Part shown: piece by piece, positions 16,779-23,827 of the stretch | How the letters are laid out: every line of letters begins with the position of its first letter | Position numbering within the stretch: position 1 is the stretch's first letter | NCBI GenBank assembly: GCA_017539565.1 | Contig: JAFYCS010000061.1 | Location: forward strand, 1-35,717 | Length of the DNA stretch: 35,717 nucleotides | Direction of reading: 5' to 3' | Source: Lachnospiraceae bacterium | Lineage (GTDB): Bacteria; Bacillota; Clostridia; Lachnospirales; Lachnospiraceae | The notes under the pieces: generated by a model | Seen by the model: only the letters and a program-made list of their open reading frames with translations | Told to the model about the DNA's origin: nothing | The model's database searches: none | Translations under genes and position numbers: made by a program

Positions 16779-17390
16779 ATGGCAGATAATAAGAAAAAAC
16801 TTGACGGGTTGAAGATAGGGCGGTTTAAGCTGAGCTTTAATGCTCCGGTAGTGCTGTGCTTTGCTTTGATAAGCCTTGGAGTATTACTGCTGAGCTATAT
16901 TTCTTTCGGCAAGATAAGAGACTGGCTCTTCATGTCTTACCATGCGTCTAAGTTTACACTGCTTACGATATTGCGTTTCTTTACCCACGTGCTGGGACAT
17001 GTCGGCTGGGATCATTTTATAGGAAATATGGCATACCTGTTATTACTGGGACCCATGCTTGAAGAAAAATACGGTTCGGGGAAAGTCCTGGCGGTAATGA
17101 TGGTTACGGCTTTTGTGACTGCACTGATCAATTACCTGCTGTTCCCCCAGATCGCTATCTGCGGTGCCAGCGGAGTGGTATTTGCCATGATACTCATGAC
17201 GTCATTTACAAGTTTTAAAGAAGGCGAGATCCCCATTACCTTTGTGCTGGTGGCTATCATTTATCTTGGCAAGGAGATCTTTGACGGCATATTTATGCAG
17301 GATGACATCTCCAATCTTTCCCATATACTGGGAGGTATAGTAGGCGGAATATTCGGATACTTACTCAATATCAAAAGGAAAAGCAATTGA
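16779..17390 (+). CDS. Rhomboid family intramembrane serine protease
   Basis: The 203-residue membrane protein has about six helices. The rhomboid signature is clear: GHVGWDHFIGNMAYLLLLGPMLEEKYG in loop 1/helix 2, the catalytic serine in ICGASGVVF (Ser131 from the start used here) and the catalytic histidine in LSHILGGIVGG (His182). Rhomboids cleave substrates within or next to their membrane helix. I chose the ATG at 16779 because AGAGGA sits 8 nt upstream; the in-frame ATG at 16758 would add 7 residues but has a weak site. The stop overlaps the TTG start of the next gene, so the two are translationally coupled and the neighbour is a candidate substrate. Confidence 0.9.
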   Translation: MADNKKKLDGLKIGRFKLSFNAPVVLCFALISLGVLLLSYISFGKIRDWLFMSYHASKFTLLTILRFFTHVLGHVGWDHFIGNMAYLLLLGPMLEEKYGSGKVLAVMMVTAFVTALINYLLFPQIAICGASGVVFAMILMTSFTSFKEGEIPITFVLVAIIYLGKEIFDGIFMQDDISNLSHILGGIVGGIFGYLLNIKRKSN

Positions 17391-18568
17391 AGCTCAACGA
17401 AGATTTTGATGATGAATATGACGACCCGGTGAGTTTTAACAGTGGTCGTAAGAGTACGGTGGGGGCGGCTGCGATCGTAGCGCTGCTTTTTATCATGCTC
17501 GCCATAGCGATAGTTGTGATAGCAAATCAATCCGACAATATCAAAAAGCCGGGCACGTCACAAAGCGGAGCTAAAGGCACGCCTGCCGCGGCAAACGACT
17601 GGAATCCCGATCCCGATGCTACATCCGTGATAAGCGGCAGGACAGGCGTTGCCTCTGATCTGGACTTCTGGGATGCATATCCTACAAAGGGCGCGCCTAC
17701 ACTGGCACCTGCTTCGGATAACCAGGCGGCAACACCTACTCCCTGGGGCGGATCCGGTACAGAGGAAGCTGAAGAAGAGAAGGAAAAGCTTTCCGTATCC
17801 GAAGACGGACTGCATACACGTGTTGTATTACCCGACGGTACGGAAGAGTGGGTAGAGATCAATCCTTATCTGACAAGGAATAATTACGAGGCTTCCGGCT
17901 TTGTCTATCAGAAACCCTTCAAGAATTATTATGAGAACAACACAAAAAAGAGCTTTGTCGGGGTGGACATTTCCAAAGAAGAGGGCTATGTGGACTACAG
18001 GCAGTTAAAGCAGCAGGGCGTGGATTATGTCATGCTTCGTCTTGGACAGAGGGGATACTCTACGGGGGAGCTGTCTGTGGATGAAACCTTCGTGGATAAC
18101 TATAACCGCGCAAGGGAAGCGGAGCTGGATATAGGCGTTTATTTTGTGACTGCCGCCATAAGTACCGAGGAGGCCAAGGAAGAGGCGGATTTCTGTCTGC
18201 AGGTGCTGGTAGACAATGAGATGGCACTTAACTATCCGCTGGCGTTATCGACCATGCCTCTTGGCAGCGGAAAAGCCAGGACGGACGAGCTGGAAAAGAT
18301 GGCGCGTACAAATAATGCCATCACATTTATGAAAGCGGTGGAGAATGCGGGGCTGTTCTCAATGCTATATGGAGATAAAGCAACGCTGATAAAAAAATAC
18401 AGTCTGGGTTCACTTATCGGTTATGATATCTGGTATTCCGGACCGGAAGATATCCCTGATTATCCTTACCAGTTTGCTATGTGGCAGTATGACAAAGGAG
18501 CTTCGATCGAGGGGATAGGATCCGGCGCGCATCTGAATATGTGCTTTATAGACTACGCTATAAGATAG
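17387..18568 (+). CDS. Membrane-anchored GH25 (lysozyme)-like protein lacking catalytic acids
   Basis: The 393-residue protein has an acidic cytoplasmic N-terminus (residues 1-25), one membrane helix (about 26-46), a Pro/Ala/Thr linker to about residue 130, and a C-terminal GH25-like domain from about residue 190. GH25 landmarks are KSFVGVDISKEEGYVDY (Asp194 kept), VDYVMLRLGQRGY, LDIGVYFVTAA and FAMWQYDKGASIEG. The family's catalytic D-x-E after the fourth strand is replaced by S-T-M at residues 288-290 (context YPLALSTMPLGSG), and the late acidic residue is His-Leu-Asn. I infer a wall-binding or regulatory pseudoenzyme. Translation starts at TTG (17387), which overlaps the rhomboid stop, after AAAAGGAAAAG. 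Confidence 0.82.
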   Translation: MKLNEDFDDEYDDPVSFNSGRKSTVGAAAIVALLFIMLAIAIVVIANQSDNIKKPGTSQSGAKGTPAAANDWNPDPDATSVISGRTGVASDLDFWDAYPTKGAPTLAPASDNQAATPTPWGGSGTEEAEEEKEKLSVSEDGLHTRVVLPDGTEEWVEINPYLTRNNYEASGFVYQKPFKNYYENNTKKSFVGVDISKEEGYVDYRQLKQQGVDYVMLRLGQRGYSTGELSVDETFVDNYNRAREAELDIGVYFVTAAISTEEAKEEADFCLQVLVDNEMALNYPLALSTMPLGSGKARTDELEKMARTNNAITFMKAVENAGLFSMLYGDKATLIKKYSLGSLIGYDIWYSGPEDIPDYPYQFAMWQYDKGASIEGIGSGAHLNMCFIDYAIR

Positions 18569-18585
18569 TTTATTCAGCTGCTGTA

Positions 18586-19395
18586 TTAAACATTATCTTT
18601 GTTCAGGCAGCTGTAGTTCAGTATCTTTTCTGAGATCCTGACATATTCATAGATCTCCTGATATTCTTCGGCACTTAAATGCTCCAGATAGTTTTTGGTA
18701 TAATTTTTATCTACACCGTTTTCTTTAAGTATATCAACAGCCTTGTTGTAGGCAACAGCGGCTTCATCTTCAGTATCATAATCACCTATCTTGAAATTAC
18801 CGTTAACATGTATTCGGCTGCGATAATAAATAAGGCCGCGCTTAACTTCTTTTGTTACACCGACATAACGGTTGATTATTGTTATATTGGCGGCGCGGAA
18901 ATCCAGGTTATCACCGTTATTGAAAAGATAATCCCGGCCTTCGACCGCATAACTCCGTATGCCGTAACGGTTTAACAGATTGACCTGGAGGCCGTAATCT
19001 GCAGCAAAATAATGCTTTCCGCGGCGCATAATCTTATGTGAGCTGTAAAAGAAAAGCTCGTCGGCATCAAACTTAAGTATTTCTGAAGGGCTGAGATAAT
19101 ATAAGAACATCCTTCTCATGATATATATGGGATTGGAGATATAAATACCGTTATCGCGGAAGTTGATCAGACTGACCCATTTCTCGAAGGAAAGGGGGGA
19201 TGGTTTATAATCAAGTATCCCGAAGGTGTTATCCCGAAGCAGCAGACCGGCCTGTATATAAGCGCGGTGGGCATCGATATCGTTATCAAAGCCGCCTAAG
19301 CTTATATGCTTTCCCCTGTAGGTTATGGACGAGCGGAAATATGAAGAGCCGTCTTTTTTTGTAGCGGGATAAACCCCTGCACTGGTCTGTAACAT
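18586..19395 (-). CDS. AP2-like / HNH-like DNA-binding protein of unknown role, probably leaderless
   Basis: The 269-residue protein is built symmetrically. Residues 6-53 (GVYPATKKDGSSYFRSSITY, then RGKHISLGGFDNDIDAHRAY) and residues 177-226 (YVGVTKEVKRGLIYYRSRIH, then NGNFKIGDYDTEDEAAVAYN) both resemble the AP2/ERF DNA-binding domain: three strands, then an Ala-rich helix. Between them RDYLFNNGDNLDFRAANI (about residues 155-172) resembles the core of HNH homing-endonuclease proteins (NGNxLDNRxxNL), but the leading catalytic His is not evident. The start is the ATG at 19395: upstream in-frame GTG (19428) and ATG (19422) lie within the promoter and lack a ribosome binding site. A sigma-A promoter predicts transcription starting exactly at this ATG. 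It converges on the GH25-like gene with a 17-nt gap and no visible terminator. Confidence 0.7.
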   Translation of the reverse strand: MLQTSAGVYPATKKDGSSYFRSSITYRGKHISLGGFDNDIDAHRAYIQAGLLLRDNTFGILDYKPSPLSFEKWVSLINFRDNGIYISNPIYIMRRMFLYYLSPSEILKFDADELFFYSSHKIMRRGKHYFAADYGLQVNLLNRYGIRSYAVEGRDYLFNNGDNLDFRAANITIINRYVGVTKEVKRGLIYYRSRIHVNGNFKIGDYDTEDEAAVAYNKAVDILKENGVDKNYTKNYLEHLSAEEYQEIYEYVRISEKILNYSCLNKDNV

Positions 19396-19401
19396 GTAGA
19401 G

Positions 19402-19430
19402 AGTATAACAGAAGATAGACATTAACACAA
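19402..19430 (-). promoter_or_regulatory. Extended -10 promoter giving a leaderless transcript of the AP2-like gene
   Basis: On the minus strand TTGTGT (19430-19425) and TATACT (19407-19402) are separated by 17 nt, with TGT directly before the -10. Six bases separate the -10 from the ATG at 19395, so the predicted +1 is the A of the start codon. Confidence 0.7.
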
Positions 19431-19444
19431 ATTTCTGGTAAAAT
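19416..19444 (+). promoter_or_regulatory. Extended -10 promoter for thrC
   Basis: TAGACA (19416-19421) and TAAAAT (19439-19444) are 17 nt apart, each 5 of 6 to consensus, with TGG just before the -10. The predicted leader is about 29 nt. It interlocks with the minus-strand promoter at 19402-19430: each -35 sits in the other promoter's spacer. Confidence 0.75.
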
Positions 19445-19479
19445 AATGTGGAAAAATGTTTGATCAGGGAGATAAAGAA

Positions 19480-21000
19480 ATGAGTATCTTATATCACAGT
19501 ACAAGGGACAATAATAAAAAGCTCACGGCTTCACAGGCTGTGCTGCAGGGATTGGCTGAAGACGGCGGCCTTTTTGTGCCGGACAGTCTTCCTGTGCTTG
19601 ACAAAAGCCTTGATGAGCTGAAGGAGATGGATTATAAAGGCGTAGCTTATGAAGTTATGAAGCTCTTTCTTACGGATTATACCGAAGAAGAGCTCAAGGG
19701 CTGCATTGAGCGCGCGTATGATGATAAATTTGATACTGCACAGATCGCACCCATTAAAGAAGCGGGCGGCGCATATTATCTTGAGCTGTTTCACGGTGCG
19801 ACAATCGCATTTAAGGATATGGCACTTTCCATACTGCCTCACCTTATGACCACCGCGGCTAAGAAAAATAATCTCAAAGAAGAGATCGTCATACTTACCG
19901 CAACAAGCGGTGATACAGGAAAGGCTGCTCTGGCAGGCTTTGCTGATGTGCCCGGTACCAGGATCGCTGTATTCTATCCCAAGAACGGTGTTTCCAAGGT
20001 TCAGGAACGCCAGATGGTTACCCAGAAGGGGAATAATGTACGCGTTATCGGCATCGAAGGCAATTTCGACGATGCACAGACAGGCGTAAAGAAGATGTTC
20101 AATGATGAGGCATTAAAGGCAGAACTTAAAAAGGAAGGCTTCGTGTTCTCATCCGCAAACTCAATAAACATCGGCCGTCTGGTCCCTCAGGTAGTTTACT
20201 ACGTATATGCATATACCCGTCTGTTAAAGGCAGGTACGATCAAGAGCGGCGAGAAGATAAACGTCTGCGTACCTACCGGAAACTTCGGAAATATCCTGGC
20301 AGCATATTATGCCAAGTGCGCAGGACTTCCCGTTAATAAACTGATCTGTGCTTCCAACTCAAACCGTGTGCTCTATGACTTCTTTAAGAGCGGCAGCTAT
20401 GACAAGCTGCATGAGATGGATGACAAGGGTGCTTTCAGTAAGGACAGGAGCTTTATCTTAACAGGTTCTCCTTCGATGGATATACTTATCTCCAGCAACT
20501 TAGAGCGCCTTATTTACCACATTGCGGGTGATGATGATAAAAAAGACAAAGCTCTTATGGACCAGCTTAATACAAAGGGAGCGTATGCGATCAGCGAAGA
20601 CATGAAGGCGCGTCTTGACGATTTCTTCGGCGGTTTTGCATCTGAGGAAGATACTGCATCAAAGATCGCCGGCCTGTATAAAGACTGCGGATATGTGATC
20701 GATCCACATACCGCTGTAGCCGGATTTGTATATGACGCTTATAAAAAGGAGACAGGTGATGAGACCAAGACGGTCATCGCATCCACGGCCAGCCCTTATA
20801 AGTTTGCAAAGACTGTTATGTGTGCGATAGATAAGAAATATTCCGATACCGATGATATGGTACTTATAGATGAGCTCAACAGCTTAAGCGGCGTGAAGAT
20901 CCCCCAGGCTATCGAAGATATACGATCCGCTCCGGTACTTCACGATATCGTTTGTGCTACAGATGACATGCCCGAAGAGGTGCGCAGATTTCTGAGGTGA
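19480..21000 (+). CDS. thrC: Threonine synthase
   Basis: This PLP enzyme converts O-phosphohomoserine to threonine. The 506-residue protein is the long bacterial form. It has the N-terminal LYHSTRDNNKKLTASQAVLQG region, the PLP lysine in GATIAFKDMALSILPHL, the TATSGDTGKAAL loop and VPTGNFGNILAAYYAK. The start is the ATG at 19480 behind AGGGAG (8 nt spacing); the in-frame ATG at 19456 has no site and lies in the leader. It leads an operon with the response regulator and aminopeptidase genes. No T-box or threonine attenuator is visible in the short leader. Confidence 0.95.
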   Translation: MSILYHSTRDNNKKLTASQAVLQGLAEDGGLFVPDSLPVLDKSLDELKEMDYKGVAYEVMKLFLTDYTEEELKGCIERAYDDKFDTAQIAPIKEAGGAYYLELFHGATIAFKDMALSILPHLMTTAAKKNNLKEEIVILTATSGDTGKAALAGFADVPGTRIAVFYPKNGVSKVQERQMVTQKGNNVRVIGIEGNFDDAQTGVKKMFNDEALKAELKKEGFVFSSANSINIGRLVPQVVYYVYAYTRLLKAGTIKSGEKINVCVPTGNFGNILAAYYAKCAGLPVNKLICASNSNRVLYDFFKSGSYDKLHEMDDKGAFSKDRSFILTGSPSMDILISSNLERLIYHIAGDDDKKDKALMDQLNTKGAYAISEDMKARLDDFFGGFASEEDTASKIAGLYKDCGYVIDPHTAVAGFVYDAYKKETGDETKTVIASTASPYKFAKTVMCAIDKKYSDTDDMVLIDELNSLSGVKIPQAIEDIRSAPVLHDIVCATDDMPEEVRRFLR

Positions 21001-21004
21001 TGAT

Positions 21005-21883
21005 TTGAAACATATCCTGATGGTGGATGACAGTACAACAAATCTGAAAAGTGCTGCTGAAGTCCTGCAGCCTTTTTACCAGTTGTCTATGGCCAAATCC
21101 GGCAGACAGGCCCTCAATTTTCTCAAAAAGAATAAGACAGATCTGATACTCCTGGATATCATGATGCCCGAGATGGACGGTTATGAGACCATGGAACAGA
21201 TCAAATTAAATCCCCGTACAGCCAACATACCCATAATATTTCTTACCGCGGATACTGAGCATCAGAGCGAGATCCGCGGGCTTAAGATGGGTGCGCTGGA
21301 CTTCATAACCAAGCCTTTCGAGGCAGAAGTGATGCTGGGGCGCATAGAAAAAGTGCTGCAGATGGAAGACATGCGGCGTAATATACTGGGAAGTGCCAAG
21401 AAAGACCTGCTGACCGATCTGTGGAATGCCGAATACATGGCAGCCGAGGTGGACAGTCTGATACGTAATAATGTTGACGGGGCCGAAATGGTGATGGTCG
21501 ATATAGACGGATTCGGACACTTTATGATGGAGCAGGGCACCAGCTATGCGAACGGTGTGATCATCAAATTTACCGAGGCACTTAAGAGAACGGCTCTTTC
21601 CGGCAGCATCTTATGCCGCAGTGATGAGGATGAATTTATCATATACATTCCCCAGATGCTTAGTGAAGCCGAGCTCATGAGCTATTGTGAGGAGATAGGT
21701 ACACATGTTATGGAAGAAGCCAACAGTGCGCGTAACAGCGGAGATCCCCTTACGGCTTCAGTGGCCGCGGTATTCATCCCCAAGCACGGAAGAGACTACG
21801 ATACACTTTATCGCAAGCTTCAGATGGCTATGTATCATATAAAACAATCAGGTAAGAACAGAGTACATTTTTTCAGGGAGTAG
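21005..21883 (+). CDS. Response regulator with receiver domain and degenerate GGDEF domain
   Basis: The 292-residue protein starts with a canonical receiver domain (residues 1-122). It has VDDSTTN at the acidic pocket, the phospho-accepting Asp51 in ILLDIMMPEMDGYE, the FLTADT threonine and the ITKPF lysine. The second half (residues about 130-290) is a GGDEF fold beginning DLLTDLWNAEYM. The active-site loop reads RSDEDEF (residues 205-211) instead of R-x-G-G-D-E-F, and the usual D-x-x-G-H segment is also changed. It probably makes no cyclic di-GMP and may bind GTP or act by protein contact. The start codon is TTG at 21005, 7 nt after GAGG in the end of thrC. It is tightly packed between thrC and the peptidase gene. 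Confidence 0.87.
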   Translation: MKHILMVDDSTTNLKSAAEVLQPFYQLSMAKSGRQALNFLKKNKTDLILLDIMMPEMDGYETMEQIKLNPRTANIPIIFLTADTEHQSEIRGLKMGALDFITKPFEAEVMLGRIEKVLQMEDMRRNILGSAKKDLLTDLWNAEYMAAEVDSLIRNNVDGAEMVMVDIDGFGHFMMEQGTSYANGVIIKFTEALKRTALSGSILCRSDEDEFIIYIPQMLSEAELMSYCEEIGTHVMEEANSARNSGDPLTASVAAVFIPKHGRDYDTLYRKLQMAMYHIKQSGKNRVHFFRE

Positions 21884-21886
21884 ACA

Positions 21887-23689
21887 ATGGACGAGTTGAT
21901 AAGACAACGTATTAAACTTCTTCGCAAAAAGCTCAAAGAATACGATGCACAGTGGTATCTGTCAGCCACAGCGGATCCGCATAATTCCGAATATATAAAT
22001 GATCATTACAAAGAAAGAGAATTTTTGAGCGGCTTTACAGGTTCCGCCGGAACTCTTCTTGTAGGCGATGACATCGCCCTTTTGTGGACCGACGGAAGAT
22101 ATTTCGTTCAGGCTGTAGAAGAGCTTATGGATACAGGAGTGATACTTATGCGTGAGGGCGATGCAGGTGTACCGGATCTGTATGAGTATCTTGAAAACAA
22201 TATTCCCAGCGGCGATGTGCTTCTGGCTGATGGCAGACTCATTTCCTGCAAGATGGGCCGGAGGATACGCGAGTGCTTAAAGAGCATAGGGGCCAGACTT
22301 AAGGTGGGAAAAAATCTCGTGGACGAAATATGGAAAGAACGCCCGGAGGATTCAGCAAATGATATACGCCTGCTGCCTGTTGAACTTTACGGCCAGGAGT
22401 TTAAAGAAAAGATAACGAATTTCAGGGATGCGATAGCCGCAAAAGGCGCGGTTGCATCCATAATAAGCGGACTGGATGAGCAGATGTGGCTCTTCAACCT
22501 GCGGGGCAGCGATATACAATATAATCCTGTTGCTTATGCATATACCGTGGTCACGGATACCGGAGTATCCCTTTACGTAAAAGAAAGGGCCGTAAGTGAT
22601 GAAATGTGCCGGTATGCAGATGATGAGGACATAACCTTAAAGGCATATGAGGATTTCTATAAAGACCTGCCGCTGCTTAAATTCATGGGCAGGGTGCTCA
22701 TAGATCCGGACAAGACCAACTACCTTATCTGCAGGATATTAGAGCGCAGCGGAACGGAGCTGATCGAATGCAGGAGTCCGCTGGAGGAGGCTAAGGCTGT
22801 AAAGACACCCAAGGAGATAGGCTTGTTAAAAGATGCTTATCTTAAAGACAGCGCAGCACTTACGCGTTTTCTCAAATATGTTAAGGAAAATGCGGTAAAG
22901 GATGATAACGATGAATACAGCCTTGCGCTCAGGCTGGACAGCATGAGAGCACAGATAAAAGGCTATAATGATCTGTCATTTACCACGATAAGTGCATTCG
23001 GACCCAATGCCGCCATGATGCATTATGAAGCGCCTGAGGAAGGTTCTGCAAAAGTGGCAGGAAACGGATTCTATCTTGTGGATTCCGGTGCGCAGTATGA
23101 CGGCGGTACCACGGATGTTACCAGAACGCTGGTTATAGGTGATATTGAAGATGTGGCAAAGAAGCACTTTACACGCGTAGTCGCAGGAATGCTGGCGCTG
23201 CAGAATGCCGTATTCTTAAAGGGCTGTGGAGGACGTAACCTTGATGTGCTGGCTAGAGGCCCTGTGTGGGAGCTGGAGATGGATTATAAATGCGGTACCG
23301 GCCATGGTGTCGGCTATATGCTTAATGTTCATGAAGGCCCTGCAGCCATACGCTGGAAACAGAAACCTGCAAGCTCTGATTATCCGCTGGAACCGGGGAT
23401 GCTCATGAGTGATGAGCCGGGAGTGTATATTGCGGGACGGTATGGTATCAGGATCGAGAATATCCTGCTGTGTGTCAGAAGAACAGAAAACGGTGACGGA
23501 GAATTCCTGGCATTTGAGCCTCTGACCTGGGTGCCGATAGATAAGGATGCGATAAAGAAGGAGTATCTGGAACCGAAGGAACTTAAGCAGCTTAATGACT
23601 ATCATGCAAAGGTCAGGGAAAAACTGCTGCCGTATATGGAAAACGAAGAAGAAAGGGTGTGGCTGATAAAGGCTACGTCTGAACTGTAG
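21887..23689 (+). CDS. Aminopeptidase P family protein (M24B Xaa-Pro aminopeptidase)
   Basis: The 600-residue protein has the three-domain layout of long aminopeptidase P. Two creatinase-N domains (residues about 5-135 and 160-310) precede an M24 pita-bread catalytic domain (315-540) and a C-terminal extension. The dimetal ligands are visible in LVDSGAQYDGGTTDVTRT (two Asp), GTGHGVGYMLNVHEGP (His), EPGVYIAGRYGIRIENI (two Glu). It removes N-terminal residues before proline from peptides, in the cytoplasm since no signal is present. GGGAG at 21876-21880 precedes the ATG, and the gap to the upstream gene is 3 nt. The downstream CCCGCGGG palindrome lacks a T tract, so termination is unclear. Confidence 0.92.
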   Translation: MDELIRQRIKLLRKKLKEYDAQWYLSATADPHNSEYINDHYKEREFLSGFTGSAGTLLVGDDIALLWTDGRYFVQAVEELMDTGVILMREGDAGVPDLYEYLENNIPSGDVLLADGRLISCKMGRRIRECLKSIGARLKVGKNLVDEIWKERPEDSANDIRLLPVELYGQEFKEKITNFRDAIAAKGAVASIISGLDEQMWLFNLRGSDIQYNPVAYAYTVVTDTGVSLYVKERAVSDEMCRYADDEDITLKAYEDFYKDLPLLKFMGRVLIDPDKTNYLICRILERSGTELIECRSPLEEAKAVKTPKEIGLLKDAYLKDSAALTRFLKYVKENAVKDDNDEYSLALRLDSMRAQIKGYNDLSFTTISAFGPNAAMMHYEAPEEGSAKVAGNGFYLVDSGAQYDGGTTDVTRTLVIGDIEDVAKKHFTRVVAGMLALQNAVFLKGCGGRNLDVLARGPVWELEMDYKCGTGHGVGYMLNVHEGPAAIRWKQKPASSDYPLEPGMLMSDEPGVYIAGRYGIRIENILLCVRRTENGDGEFLAFEPLTWVPIDKDAIKKEYLEPKELKQLNDYHAKVREKLLPYMENEEERVWLIKATSEL

Positions 23690-23729
23690 TTCCGCACCCG
23701 CGGGTAGCAGATTTGTAAATACCTGTATA

Positions 23730-23757
23730 TTGTAACTGCTTCCATCAGTGGTATAAT
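23730..23757 (+). promoter_or_regulatory. Promoter for the flotillin gene
   Basis: TTGTAA (23730-23735), a 16-nt spacer ending in TGG, and a perfect TATAAT (23752-23757) form a strong extended -10 promoter. The predicted start point is near 23764. Confidence 0.78.
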
Positions 23758-23765
23758 AAACTCAA

Positions 23766-23785
23766 TTACACCACATGTGGAGTAA
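23766..23785. promoter_or_regulatory. 20-bp palindrome at the flotillin transcription start, candidate operator
   Basis: TTACACCACATGTGGAGTAA is a palindrome with a single mismatched pair (positions 5 and 16). It begins about 2-3 nt after the predicted start point. Its place and symmetry suit a dimeric repressor site. No U tract follows, so it is not a terminator. Confidence 0.55.
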
Positions 23786-23827
23786 TAAAAACTATCAACC
23801 ATCAAAACACAAAGGAGGTAACAGAGT

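Noticed and set aside
23695-23706. CCCGCGGG palindrome after the aminopeptidase gene as a terminator
   Set aside because: The stem is short, has almost no loop and no T tract follows.
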